26,708 nt of DNA, from NCBI GenBank assembly GCA_964644025.1, contig CAZXVW010000035.1, positions 1 to 26,708 of the forward strand. Direction: 5' to 3'. The notes below the pieces were generated by a model. It was given only the letters and a program-made list of their open reading frames with translations, was not told the origin of the DNA and ran no database searches. The stretch is from CAZXVW01 sp964644025 (GTDB lineage Bacteria; Acidobacteriota; Terriglobia; Bryobacterales; Bryobacteraceae). Of this stretch, positions 1 to 9,050 are shown piece after piece. The position numbers were made by a program, and so were the translations under genes. Each line of letters opens with the position of its first letter. Position 1 is the first letter of the stretch.

Positions 1-2292
1 GTAGCGAACCTTCAACGGCTTACCGAGCCGGGAATGGATGACGGCTGAGACGAGTCTGCCGCCACGCCAGCTCAGGTCCACCGCGAAGCCGCCCCGGGCC
101 TGGAGACCGTTGACGCGCCCCTCACGCCACCGTTTCGGCAAGGCGGGCAGAAGGTGGAGAAATCCCTGGCGGCCCGATTGTACCGCGCTATCACCGGCCG
201 GCCTACGGTACGGATCGTGGCTTTGCAACAACATCTCGGCGATTCCGGCGGTGACGCCGAAATTCCCGTCAATCTGGAACGGCGGATGGGCATCGAAAAG
301 ATTAGGATAGAGGCCGCCGCCGCGGTGGCCGCCCGCGCCGACCAGGCGCACGAGGTTCTGCAAAATCCTGTAGGCGTGGTCCCCGTCCAGCAGCCGGGCC
401 CAGAGGTTGACCTTCCAGGCCAGGGACCAGCCCGTCCCTCCGTCGCCGCGAAACCTGAGGGATTTCCTGGCCGCCCGAAACAGCCTTGGGGTGCCGTACG
501 GTGTAATCTCGGATCCCGGATGCAGGCCCCAGAGGTGCGAAACGTGCCGATGGTGATTGTCGCGCCGGTCAATATCCTGGAGCCATTCTTGCAACTGCCC
601 GTAACGGCCGATCTGGTTCGGAGCGATTTTCCCGCGCATGCGCCGAAGCTTCGCGCGGAGTTCCGGGTCGACGTCCAACGCTTCGCTGGCCGCGATCACG
701 TTCGTGAACAGGTCGCGAATAATCTGGTGGTCCATGGTCGGTCCCATCACCAGCCCGCCCTGTTCGGGCGAATTGCTGGGGCCGCTGATCAGCCAGCCCG
801 TTTTCGGATCCGTCACCAAAGTGTCGACAAAGAACAGCGCCGCTCCCCGCATGAGGGGATACGCGGTCTCCCGCAGAAAGTTCTTGTCGCCATGGAACAG
901 GTAGTGATCCCAGAGGTGCTGGCAAAGCCACGCGCCGCCGGTCGGCCAGATACCATGGTTCGAGTTGTTAATGGGCGCTGTGCCGCGCCAGATGTCGAAG
1001 TTATGGTGCAGCACCCATCCCCGGGCGTTGTAATGCACCTTGGCCGTGCGGGCGCCGCTCTCAGCAACTTCCCGGATCGCCTTGACCATCGGCGGCAGGC
1101 ACTCCGGCAGGCCGGTGACGTCGGCCGGCCAGTAATTCATCTCGAAGTTGATGTTCGTGGTGTACTTGCTCTCCCACGGGGGATCGTTGGAGTGATTCCA
1201 CACGCCCTGAAGGTTGGCTGGCTCGCCCCCCTCACGGCTGGAGGCAATCAACAGGTAGCGGCCATACTGGAACAGCAACGCCACCAGTTGCGGATCATCA
1301 TGAGCGGCGAATCTCTGAATCCGCTCCACGGTGGTCAGGGCCGCTGCATCGCTGGAACCAAGATCGAGGCTCACCCGCCGGAACAGCTTCTGATGGTCGG
1401 CGATGCTGGCCTGCTTGACGGCCTCATACGATTTGCGGCGAACGGCCGCGATCGTCGCGTCATTTCTGGCGATGGGGTCCGCCGACACGTCCTTGTAATT
1501 GTTGAAATTGGTCGCCGCCGCCAGGTACAGCGTCGCCGCATCCGCGCCGGTGATTTCCACCCCGGTGTCGGTAGTCTTGATGGACCCGCCGTCAACAGAG
1601 GCGAACAGCCGCGCTTCGAAGCGAATGGCGCCATCCTCGACACGGCCGGAAAAAGAGAGTTCGTTGCCGCCCACGGCCCGGGACATCGCGCCGGTGTGCC
1701 CGCCGCGGAACAACGCCGTGCAGTTGATCTTGCCCGGCTGATCAGCCATGAGCCGGACCGCGATCACCTGGTCCGGGTAACTGGCCAGCACTTCCCGCCG
1801 GTACGTCACGCCGCCGGCGTCAAACACCACCGTCGCGACAGCCGTATCAAGATTCAAGTCCCGGCGATAGTTCTGAATCCTTTTGGTTTCGTCGAGGCCC
1901 GGAAACAACAGGACCAGGTCAGCGAAGGCTTGGTATGCCTTCTGGCGCAGGGGAACACTCATGAAGTGCTCCATCCCGATTCTCTGGGCCTCTTTCTGCC
2001 GGCCGCTGAACAGGAGCTCGCGCATCACGTTGAGATACTGGTAAGCACCCGGATGAGAATAATCGTGCGGCTCACCGTTCCAGACCGTGTCCTCGTTGAA
2101 CTGAATTCGTTCTGCCGCTGTTCCTCCAAAGACCATCGCCCCAAGGCGCCCGTTTCCGACGGGAAGAGCTTCCACCCATTCCGTGGCCGGAGCGGTGTAC
2201 CACAGTGACAAGGCTTCCGGCGGCGGTTTCACTGCGGCCGAAACCACCCCGCACATCAGCAACGGCCAGATAGTTCTTAGCATTCTTCGCAT
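1..2292 (-). CDS. GH95 family glycoside hydrolase (alpha-L-fucosidase type), C-terminus off the window
   Basis: Exported exo-glycosidase of family GH95, expected to release terminal alpha-1,2-linked L-fucose (some members take L-galactose) by inversion. The frame is open to the left edge: 764 codons are present and probably only a few tens are missing. The start at 2292 follows AAGGA at 8 bases and gives a signal peptide (MRRMLRTIWPLLMCGVVSAA). The N-terminal sandwich motif LPVGNGRLGAMVFGG follows. The catalytic set known from bifidobacterial AfcA is all there: the Asn pair N380/N382 in NINFEMNYWP, acid E569 in LQEWLQD followed by HRHVSHLWGLHPG, and D675 in QIDGNFG. It lies 56 bases after the sulfatase stop, so the two are probably cotranscribed. 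Family assignment is firm; exact substrate is inferred. Confidence 0.93.
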   Translation of the reverse strand, partial: MRRMLRTIWPLLMCGVVSAAVKPPPEALSLWYTAPATEWVEALPVGNGRLGAMVFGGTAAERIQFNEDTVWNGEPHDYSHPGAYQYLNVMRELLFSGRQKEAQRIGMEHFMSVPLRQKAYQAFADLVLLFPGLDETKRIQNYRRDLNLDTAVATVVFDAGGVTYRREVLASYPDQVIAVRLMADQPGKINCTALFRGGHTGAMSRAVGGNELSFSGRVEDGAIRFEARLFASVDGGSIKTTDTGVEITGADAATLYLAAATNFNNYKDVSADPIARNDATIAAVRRKSYEAVKQASIADHQKLFRRVSLDLGSSDAAALTTVERIQRFAAHDDPQLVALLFQYGRYLLIASSREGGEPANLQGVWNHSNDPPWESKYTTNINFEMNYWPADVTGLPECLPPMVKAIREVAESGARTAKVHYNARGWVLHHNFDIWRGTAPINNSNHGIWPTGGAWLCQHLWDHYLFHGDKNFLRETAYPLMRGAALFFVDTLVTDPKTGWLISGPSNSPEQGGLVMGPTMDHQIIRDLFTNVIAASEALDVDPELRAKLRRMRGKIAPNQIGRYGQLQEWLQDIDRRDNHHRHVSHLWGLHPGSEITPYGTPRLFRAARKSLRFRGDGGTGWSLAWKVNLWARLLDGDHAYRILQNLVRLVGAGGHRGGGLYPNLFDAHPPFQIDGNFGVTAGIAEMLLQSHDPYRRPAGDSAVQSGRQGFLHLLPALPKRWREGRVNGLQARGGFAVDLSWRGGRLVSAVIHSRLGKPLKVRY

Positions 2293-2348
2293 GTTCCGTG
2301 TCCTTGATGTCTCCATTCAGCCGAATACCGGCGCAAAGTCTTCTTGTT

Positions 2349-3740
2349 TCATTGGGCAAACCAATCCTGTTTCGGTACGGCCTCTATTCGATGCCGCCGG
2401 ATACGAATGCGGCGGCCCCGCTCGCGCTCCCGCCACTTCGGCGCCGCCAGTCCTTTCTCCCATTCCGCCACCGTGTCCAGCAGATTACTTGCAATCTGAG
2501 GATATTGCCGAGCGTAATTCCGGCTCTCGCCGGGATTCTCCTCGAGGTTCAACAGAAGCGTTGGGTTCTGCTCACAGCGGATCAGCTTCCATGGGCCATG
2601 CCGCACCGCCGCGACCGGACCGTAACGCCAGAACAGGTACTGGTGAGGCGGTTCCTTCTTTTGACCGAGAAGATGAGGCAGCAGATCCACCCCATCGAGA
2701 TCAGGGTAGTCGCGAAGATCTCCGCCCGCGGCGGCAATGGCCGTCGGCATAATGTCCAGGGAGGTGACCGGCTCGGTGAATTCGATCCCGCCCGCCAGCC
2801 GTCGCGGCCACTTCACCATGAATGCCACCCGGATGCCGCCTTCCCACAAAGAGCCTTTCCAACCTCTGAGCGCGCCATTGTCGGAGGCATTGTTGGTGGC
2901 GCCGCCGTTGTCATTGATGAAAAAGATGAGCGTGTTTTGTTCCCATCCGCGCTCCCGTAACGCCCCGAGTACACGGCCGACGCCCCGGTCCAGCGCCGCT
3001 GTCATTCCAGCATAAGTGCGCCGCTTCTCGTCGGTGATGGCTGCGAAGCGGTCGAAGTCCGTGCGCAGGGCCTGCATCGGAACATGGACCGCGTTGTAGG
3101 CGAGATAAAGGAAGAAGGGCTCTCCGCTGGATTGGCCGATGAAATCGACCGCGGCGTCGGTGAACATCTCGGTCGTGTAAGTGACGCTGGACTCCGGTTG
3201 GACGGCAAAGTCCCGGTAGAGGTTATGCTCTTTCGGCGCGGTCGGCTTCTCCGGGAAGTAGCCGCGTCCACCCCCGCGGAAACCGAAGAAGCTGTCAAAG
3301 CCATGGTTGAGCGGGTTGAACTGTTTCTTCCAGCCCTGGTGCCACTTGCCAACGATCATCGTGCGATAGCCCAGCGCCCGCAGGGCTTCCGCGATGGTGG
3401 TCTCCTCCGGGGGCATGCCGTTACCACTCGCGCCCGGGTTGTTGCACTCGTTTCCGAAGCGCTGTTGGTAACGCCCGGTAAGAAGTCCCGCGCGCGAGGG
3501 CGCGCAAACCGAGGCGGTAACGTAACCTTGAGAAAACCGCACTCCATCCCGGGCGATGGAATCGATGTTCGGAGTGGGAATCTGCTGACCGCCATAGGCG
3601 CCGAAATCGGCGTAGCCGGCGTCATCGGAGACGATCAGGACAATATTCGGCTGTGCTTCACCAGGGGAGCGGGAACAGCCGGCCGCGGTCATCATGATCA
3701 GAAGTGCCGTTGACAGGAGGTTTGCTGCTGTTTGCTTCAT
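2349..3740 (-). CDS. S1-type sulfatase, predicted lipoprotein
   Basis: A 463-residue formylglycine-dependent sulfatase (alkaline phosphatase superfamily) that hydrolyses a sulfate ester, here most plausibly on a fucose- or galactose-containing glycan. The signal sequence ends in a lipobox (TAAGC, Cys22), so the mature enzyme should be lipid-anchored. Metal-binding Asp39-Asp40 lies in LIVSDDAGYADFG. The maturation motif C79-A-P-S-R-A-G-L-L-T-G has the Cys converted to formylglycine. A later INDNGG supplies further metal ligands, and the C-terminal subdomain ends at the normal place. Length is typical for bacterial S1 sulfatases. It sits 40 bases after the broken GH29 frame and 56 bases before GH95. 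A formylglycine-generating enzyme is not in the window and would have to be elsewhere. Subfamily cannot be called by eye. Confidence 0.93.
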   Translation of the reverse strand: MKQTAANLLSTALLIMMTAAGCSRSPGEAQPNIVLIVSDDAGYADFGAYGGQQIPTPNIDSIARDGVRFSQGYVTASVCAPSRAGLLTGRYQQRFGNECNNPGASGNGMPPEETTIAEALRALGYRTMIVGKWHQGWKKQFNPLNHGFDSFFGFRGGGRGYFPEKPTAPKEHNLYRDFAVQPESSVTYTTEMFTDAAVDFIGQSSGEPFFLYLAYNAVHVPMQALRTDFDRFAAITDEKRRTYAGMTAALDRGVGRVLGALRERGWEQNTLIFFINDNGGATNNASDNGALRGWKGSLWEGGIRVAFMVKWPRRLAGGIEFTEPVTSLDIMPTAIAAAGGDLRDYPDLDGVDLLPHLLGQKKEPPHQYLFWRYGPVAAVRHGPWKLIRCEQNPTLLLNLEENPGESRNYARQYPQIASNLLDTVAEWEKGLAAPKWRERERGRRIRIRRHRIEAVPKQDWFAQ

Positions 3741-3780
3741 TTTATTGTTCGCTGGCGGCCGTGAACGCGTGCGTCGTCGT

Positions 3781-5547
3781 CTACCGGGCCACCGGCCGCA
3801 GGACGATGCGCGTCACCGTCACGCCGAGCCGTTTCTTGGATTTGTCCCCGTACCAGTTCCGGGTCCAGGGATCGGCGTGTGACATCTCGACGGTCAGGCG
3901 ATCACAGGCAGACAGATGGACCTCCCCGAAAGAGGCCCTCCCGGAACCTTCACTCAGCTTCGCTGACGCCTTCTCCCGCCCAAAGGCGAGGACGTAGGCA
4001 TCGGTCCTCTTCCGTTTCTCATACCACATCTCGACCTCATGCGTGGCAGCGGCCGGCACCCGAATGTCCCAGTACTTGTTCGTGTCGTTGACCAGGGAAG
4101 AGTACGACAGCGAAGAATAGACGCCCCGCGAAATTTCGGTGCGCCGATCCAGCGTGATGGTCCCGGACTCGTCGGGGACCGCAAGGGGGTCAACGATATT
4201 CAGCCCGCCACTGTATTCGGCAACGAACACGGTGACGTGGGGGGCCGGTAGCTTTGCCGGCAATTCGACCAGCCAGTCGTTACCTTGGCGCCAAAACGGC
4301 AATGCCCGCCGGGTGCTCAGCAGGTAAGCTTTCGAGAGACGGGTTTTCAGACCGGGGATGCGGAACAGACCGCCGGCCGGCCATTCATCCAGAAGAAAAT
4401 ACAGTTTGCCGGGCTTCCGGGTGCAGTAACCCTGCAGGAGTATTTTGAAGGGGCTTGCGCGTGTGTCGTAGACGGCCTCTCCGTTAGCCTGCAGCCAGCG
4501 GCCCATCCGCCGCAGCACGTCTTGCTCATAATCGATGATCTCACCGAGCCCCGTCGGTCCGATATTGAGCAGGAAATTGCCTCCCCGGCTCACGATCCTG
4601 GCCATCAACCCGAGTTGCTTCTTCACCTGCATGTCGACCGGCGGACGCGGAATCCACCTCTTGTAACCCCACGTGTTGAACCAGCCGTTGTTCCAGCCTG
4701 GAATCTCATCTTCGGTCCAGTGGTACAGCGTACTCGGAGCCTCCCAGGGCAAGGAAATTGGGATGTCGGGGATCGTATTGTCGGGCATCGTGAGGAAGTC
4801 GCCCTGGTAATTGCCCACCCGCCCGTTCACGAGGCAGTCCGGCTGCAACTGGCGAACTGTTCGAGCGTACTCTCTGCTTTGCTCAGGAGTGGGTTTGCTC
4901 ATGTCAAAGAAGAGTTCGACCAGCGGGCCGTAGCCGGTCAGCAGTTCCTTGAGCTGGGCGACGTTGTAGCGATGGTGCGCCTCCAGGATCGTCTCCTGAA
5001 CACCGTACTTCGTCGAGGGCGTGCGCTTCACGGCTCCCGGGTAATGCCAGTCGACAAGGGAATAATAGAGCCCCAGCTTGATTTCATGCCGCGCGGAGAC
5101 CTCGGCCAGTTGCTTCATCGGGTCCTTCCTATAAGGGGTGGCATCAACGATGTTGTAATCGGATTCCTTCGTGCCGAACATGGAAAAACCGTCGTGATGC
5201 TTCGCCGTGATGACGATGTATTTCATGCCGGCTTCCCGGGCCAGTTCCGCCCAGGCATCGGGATCGAACCGGACAGGGTTGAAGTTCCGGACCTACCCCT
5301 CATACTCCTGGTTCGGCACTCTGGCGGCACGTTGGATCTGCTCTCCCAGGCCCCGGATCTTCTTGCCAGCCCAGATCCCGCCGGCTTCCGAGTAAGCGCC
5401 CCAGTGAATGAACATGCCGAACCGCATCTGTTCCCAGGCGTTGAGGGCTTCCGGTTTTGCTTGGGCCGGATCGCCGGCCGGGTACGCCACGCCTGCCAGA
5501 AGCAGACAAAAGAGGATTCCTTTCATACGCCGGAACATTGTTGCCAT
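3781..5547 (-). pseudogene. GH29 alpha-L-fucosidase interrupted by one in-frame TAG
   Basis: The frame reads as a full-length exported GH29 retaining alpha-L-fucosidase of about 588 codons, except for a TAG at 5293-5295 (codon 85 from the 5547 start). Before the stop: signal peptide, then MRFGMFIHWGAYSEAGG and VPNQEYEG. After it, in the same frame with nothing lost: VRNFNPVRFDPDAW, then MKYIVITAKHHDGFSMFG. The nucleophile Asp (codon 4903-4905) lies in ELFFDM, and LLNIGPTGLGEI follows. One base change at the stop (for example from TAC, TTG or TGG) would restore it. A downstream restart at 5226 would lack the signal peptide and the first strands of the barrel, so is unlikely to be functional. 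The start is uncertain (5547, 5538 or 5526). It could be a recent nonsense mutation or a sequencing error. Confidence 0.85.
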
Positions 5548-5740
5548 GATACCGGTTCCAAAGCGGTCTCTTTCCATAAGACAATCGCGGGACTGGCTCT
5601 TCCGACAACGGCGCCTGCCTGTGTTGTCGGAAAACTGGAAGCGTGAGGTGTCCTAAGTGAATAAGGAGCGCGGAACCGGGCGCGCTCAGCCGCGCTCGTG
5701 TCTCGCTGAAGAGATAGGGAGAATTTGAAGGGACTGCCGG

Positions 5741-6014
5741 ATGAGCATGCGATCTCCCAGTCGCCGCAGCTTTGTTAAGGCAGTCGGCGCACCATTCACC
5801 ACTTCGATCTTCACTGGAAACGTCAGCGGCGTCAATGACCGCCTGGTGGGCGCTTTCATCGGCACGGGAGTGATGGGCCGGGGCAACCTGAACTCGTGCC
5901 TGCACCAGGGCAACGTCGTCGTAAAGGCGGTCTGCGACGTCTACGAGCCGAACCTGCAGAAAGCCGTCGACAGCACCGGCGGCAAGGCAAAGCCGGTCAG
6001 AGACTTCCGATTGC
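5741..6014 (+). pseudogene. Gfo/Idh/MocA oxidoreductase, N-terminal fragment with Tat signal
   Basis: About 90 codons of the N-terminus of an exported Gfo/Idh/MocA NAD(P)-dependent oxidoreductase. Visible are a twin-arginine signal (SRRSFVKAVG), the Rossmann glycine motif GAFIGTGVMGRGNL, and the second strand VKAVCDVYEPNLQKAV up to KAKPVRDFR. Intact family members are around 400-450 residues and continue with the dinucleotide-binding second half and the substrate domain. Here homology stops near 6014 and the reading frame ends by 6070. AAGGGA lies 7 bases before the ATG, so the 5' end is intact. It is divergent from the fucosidase cluster, a common arrangement in sugar-use loci. The downstream part has been replaced by receptor sequence. 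Confidence 0.85.
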
Positions 6015-6176
6015 GGCGGCTGGCCGCGGTTGCAGATCAATGGTTACACGACGTTCGGCCGGGGAAGTAACTCGCAACCCTCGGTGGACCGGAGTCGTTC
6101 GCGACAGATTGCCGCCAACCTTGCCTGGACGCGGGGGAGCCACAATATCCGCTTCGGTCTCCGGCTGTCATTTTGA
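6015..6176 (+). pseudogene. TonB-dependent receptor internal fragment
   Basis: In a different frame from the preceding oxidoreductase fragment, this stretch reads GGWPRLQINGYTTFGRGSN, then a run ending in NLAWTRGSHNIRFGLRLSF, then TGA at 6174-6176. The pattern (G-Y-T-x-F-G, then a strand ending in L-x-W-x-x-G-x-H-N-x-x-F-G) is the signature of the N-terminal barrel strands of large carboxypeptidase-regulatory-domain TonB receptors, which are abundant in Acidobacteriota. Only about 53 of the usual 1,000 or so codons remain and there is no start. It is a non-functional remnant brought next to the oxidoreductase fragment by a deletion or recombination. Confidence 0.72.
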
Positions 6177-6602
6177 CCGGCGCTCACTCGCACCGGCGCG
6201 CATGCACTGGTGATCAAGGCTTGTCACCGGACCGCGGCCGCCGTCTTTTTCCTCCGGCGACCAGCTCGGCTGCACCGGCCGCAACCGGCAGATCTGTTCG
6301 CTGACCGCCACCAACTGCCGCGCCAGTTGTTGAAACCGGTGATACTCATCCACCTCGCCCTGGGCCTTCCGGCGCTCCACCTCGGTGGCGAAGGTTTCGG
6401 TAACCGTCTTTCCCTTCACTTTCCGGGTCAGCCGGTAGTAAGGACCGTGGCCCGGATCACCCGGGCGATGACAATGACAGCCCGGGTTGCCGCACCGTCC
6501 GCCGGTGCTGGTGATCGAACCGGCCCGCAGATCGCCCAAACCACCGATGGCCCGCAGGATCCCGGCGCGCCGCGCTTCCAAGGAAGCCAGACAATCCGGC
6601 AT
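6168..6602 (-). CDS. DUF6788 family protein, probable remnant of a mobile element
   Basis: A 144-residue small protein of the DUF6788 type. A helical N-terminus (LEARRAGILRAIGGLGDLRAG) leads into a Cys-rich knuckle, GRCGNPGCHCHRPGDPGHGPYY, residues roughly 33-54, then a basic RLTRKVKGKTVT strand and a long C-terminal helix (EVERRKAQGEVDEYHRFQQL). The start at 6602 is fixed by a perfect AAGGAGGT 5 bases upstream; the frame is open further upstream but shows no homology. As I recall, members usually sit beside transposase genes, and their exact role is unknown. No transposase or clear terminal inverted repeat is visible here, so it looks orphaned. The last 25 or so residues (from GRGPVT on) are not family-like, suggesting a 3' truncation. 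Confidence 0.7.
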   Translation of the reverse strand: MPDCLASLEARRAGILRAIGGLGDLRAGSITSTGGRCGNPGCHCHRPGDPGHGPYYRLTRKVKGKTVTETFATEVERRKAQGEVDEYHRFQQLARQLVAVSEQICRLRPVQPSWSPEEKDGGRGPVTSLDHQCMRAGASERRSK

Positions 6603-7184
6603 CACACACCTCCTTGTGCCTGGCGTATTGCTACGCTCGGTTTTCGGCCACAAAAAAATGAATCCACTGCTTCGCCCACATTTATGTCGCGTATCCCGGC
6701 GCCGAGACAATGCGGCGCTACAAGGGCCTGGCGGAGGCCGAGCGTGCCTTCGACCTGCCCGGAGTTGGCTCCCGCTGAGAGCGGCACCCAGTAGCCGCCC
6801 CGCCGGTTTCGCTCTATCCTCCGCAGGGCCAGCCATTTCCTGCGTCCCACTGAGGGCGAAACTTCGGTTTGGCATCTGGAGGAGGTCCAGCGAGAATGAG
6901 GCATCTCCGGCTTGGTGCAACTGCGGCAATTGAAGCCGGCACGGTCTGGGCCTCCGGGCCCAGGTGACACTCAGGCGTCATCGGCGGGCAAAACGCGCAC
7001 CAGCCCGATGTTCATGCGACCCCGTCACGCCGGCCGTCTTGGGACCGCTCACCATCCCGCGCTGTGGTACATGCTGCGCGATGGCGTCGGGAGGCGGAAC
7101 CGCTGACCATACCCGGAACCGAACAAGTTGCGTTATCCCAGGCAGGCCGGCCCGGGCCGAAAGGGCCGAGTGCGAGAGGGGCGG
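6603..7184. other. gene-free stretch between the DUF6788 gene and the exporter
   Basis: About 580 bases with only short, mutually overlapping open frames typical of GC-rich DNA and none recognisable. A plus-strand frame at about 6672-6779 (HIYVAYPGAETMRRYKG and on to a TGA) has protein-like composition and could be another decayed fragment, but I cannot place it. A 12-base perfect palindrome CGGCCCGGGCCG at 7146-7157 lies just after the exporter stop and could fold in the transcript, but it has no U-run. This fits a decayed junction between the sugar-use cluster and the lasso cluster. Confidence 0.4.
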
Positions 7185-9014
7185 TCAGGCGACCAGGTGG
7201 GCGCCGGTGCGGAGTTGAGTGTCCCAGGAACGTGCGTAGAGGCCACGGCGAGCGAGGAGTTGGTCGTGGGTGCCACTTTCGATGATCTGGCCGTGATCCA
7301 TTACGTGGATGACGTCCGCCCGCTTGGCGATCCCGAGGCGGTGAGTGACGAGCACCGCCGTACGGCTGCGGACGTGCTCCGCAAAGCCATCGAACCATTC
7401 GGCTTCCGAGAGCGAATCGACGAAGCTGGTGGGCTCGTCCAGAACAAGGATCTGGGAGTCCCGCAGGAAGCATCTGGCGCTGGCGAGCCGCTGCCACTCT
7501 CCGGAGCTGAGCTCGGTGCCATTGGCAAACCGCTTTCCCAGCAGCGTGTCGTAGCCATTGGCCAGGCGATCCACCACCGGCCCGGCTCCGGCGCGGCGGA
7601 CCGCGGTCTCTATTTCAGCCCGGCTGGGGCGCCGCGTGGCATCCCCGAAGGCAATATTGTCGCCGACTGTTTCATGGTAGGCAACTGGCATCTGAAACTG
7701 GACGCTCACATACCTGTGAATCGTTGCAGGCGCAACCCGGCGCAGGTCGACGCCATCGAATCGGACCGTTCCCGACGAGGGGTCGTAGAGGCGGCAAAGC
7801 AGCTTGATCAGCGTGCTCTTGCCCGCTCCGTTGGCCCCGACGATGGCCACCGTCTGTCCGGCCGGAACGAACAGATTCAGACGATCAAGAGCGGGGCGCC
7901 GGCTATCCGGGTAGTAAAAGGTGACGTTGTCAAAATGAATGCCTTGTTCCAGCGTTCCGGGCAGTCCGGCCGGAACCGCAGGAGTGGTCACCTTTGGTTG
8001 CAGGTGGAGGAATTCGAACAAATTGGAGAGGAACAAGCCGCTGGTATACACCTGGCCAACATCGGTTAGCAGGGACCGCATCAGGCTTTGTCCACGGTTC
8101 AGCGCCTGGTAGAAAAGGGCCAGATCGCCGAGGGTGGCGGTCCCTTGGAGCGCCCGCCAGACCATCCAGGCCATGGTTCCGCCGAAAACGGCAAGCCCCA
8201 CCACGGCGGCCAGCATACGCCCCATAACCTGTTTCCGAATGATCGCCAGCCGGCCCTCCCGCAACGTCCGGCGCAACCGTTGGTAGGCGTTGCGGAAATG
8301 AGGACCAAGCCCGAGCAGGCGGACTTCGGACGCCGTCCAGCTAGTAGTCAGTACCTGGTCGTAATACTGTGCCCGGCGCCTGACTTCGGTGAGGCGCTCC
8401 CACCAGGAGTGGTATTGCCGGTTGATGCGGACAATGACATAGAGAGCCGGCAGCGTCCCGGCGAACAGAGCTGCGGGCAACCAGGCACCGTAGGGGACCA
8501 GAACGGCTGCCATGGCGAGCAGCGTAACGGTGTTCTGCAGAAGCCGGCCGAGAGTTTCGAGCACCATCATCGGCCGGGTGCCGGATTCGCTAACAGCGCG
8601 GTTTAGGCGGTCATGAAACTCGGACGATTCGTAGTAAGCAAGATCGAGAACGGTGGCCTGGCGCTGGATAAGGGCGCTGATGTGATCTTGAATCAGCTCG
8701 GCAACGGCGGTTCGCAGCCATTGGGCGAGCCCGCTGAGGACCTCCGTAGCGAGCATCACAGCAGCCAGGGCCGCGCCGATCGAAATGGCCGGACGCACGG
8801 CTTCCCAGGAACCACCCGCTTGGATGGCGGCGACCAGACCGTCCACGAAAAGCCGGAGCAATTGCACCAGCAGGGCGGGCAACAGCCCCTGAATGAGGAG
8901 CAGCGCCAGCCAGCCGATGCTGCGGACGCCGGCGGCTTTCCAAACTACACCCCCGGCCTCGGGCAACCAACTGAGCGATTCGGTAAATGAAAGGAGTTTG
9001 TGCTTCCCGGACAT
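7185..9014 (-). CDS. lasso-type peptide exporter, ABC transporter with fused membrane and ATPase domains (D)
   Basis: A 609-residue half-transporter, type IV ABC exporter fold, expected to dimerise in the inner membrane and secrete the mature peptide, which usually also gives self-immunity. Residues about 30-330 hold the transmembrane domain with hydrophobic segments near 32-58, 75-98, 162-196 and 265-286. The ATPase domain follows: Walker A GANGAGKST (393-401), Q-loop region near VQFQ, signature LSSGE (502-506), Walker B ILVLDE (522-527) and H-loop His558 in VLVTHRL. The D-loop reads SFVD instead of the common SALD. There is no C39 peptidase domain, so leader removal must be done by B2. It lies 36 bases after B2 as the last gene of the cluster. 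Confidence 0.93.
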   Translation of the reverse strand: MSGKHKLLSFTESLSWLPEAGGVVWKAAGVRSIGWLALLLIQGLLPALLVQLLRLFVDGLVAAIQAGGSWEAVRPAISIGAALAAVMLATEVLSGLAQWLRTAVAELIQDHISALIQRQATVLDLAYYESSEFHDRLNRAVSESGTRPMMVLETLGRLLQNTVTLLAMAAVLVPYGAWLPAALFAGTLPALYVIVRINRQYHSWWERLTEVRRRAQYYDQVLTTSWTASEVRLLGLGPHFRNAYQRLRRTLREGRLAIIRKQVMGRMLAAVVGLAVFGGTMAWMVWRALQGTATLGDLALFYQALNRGQSLMRSLLTDVGQVYTSGLFLSNLFEFLHLQPKVTTPAVPAGLPGTLEQGIHFDNVTFYYPDSRRPALDRLNLFVPAGQTVAIVGANGAGKSTLIKLLCRLYDPSSGTVRFDGVDLRRVAPATIHRYVSVQFQMPVAYHETVGDNIAFGDATRRPSRAEIETAVRRAGAGPVVDRLANGYDTLLGKRFANGTELSSGEWQRLASARCFLRDSQILVLDEPTSFVDSLSEAEWFDGFAEHVRSRTAVLVTHRLGIAKRADVIHVMDHGQIIESGTHDQLLARRGLYARSWDTQLRTGAHLVA

Positions 9015-9050
9015 AAGAGTCAGAAGGTGAAACTTCGCGGTAACGCCGGG

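Noticed and set aside
154..2208. 684-codon open frame on the plus strand
   Set aside because: It is the antisense shadow of the GH95 gene, whose minus-strand frame has all catalytic motifs; the plus frame has no recognisable domain.
5300..6040. 246-codon minus-strand frame over the GH29 start and the oxidoreductase remnant
   Set aside because: It is antisense to the Gfo/Idh motifs and out of frame with GH29; no domain is recognisable.
6672..6779. Plus-strand frame HIYVAYPGAETMRRYKG to a TGA
   Set aside because: Composition is protein-like but I could not tie it to any family; it may be chance.
7146..7157. Palindrome CGGCCCGGGCCG after the exporter gene
   Set aside because: There is no U-run and GC-rich palindromes are frequent in this DNA, so a terminator is not supported.
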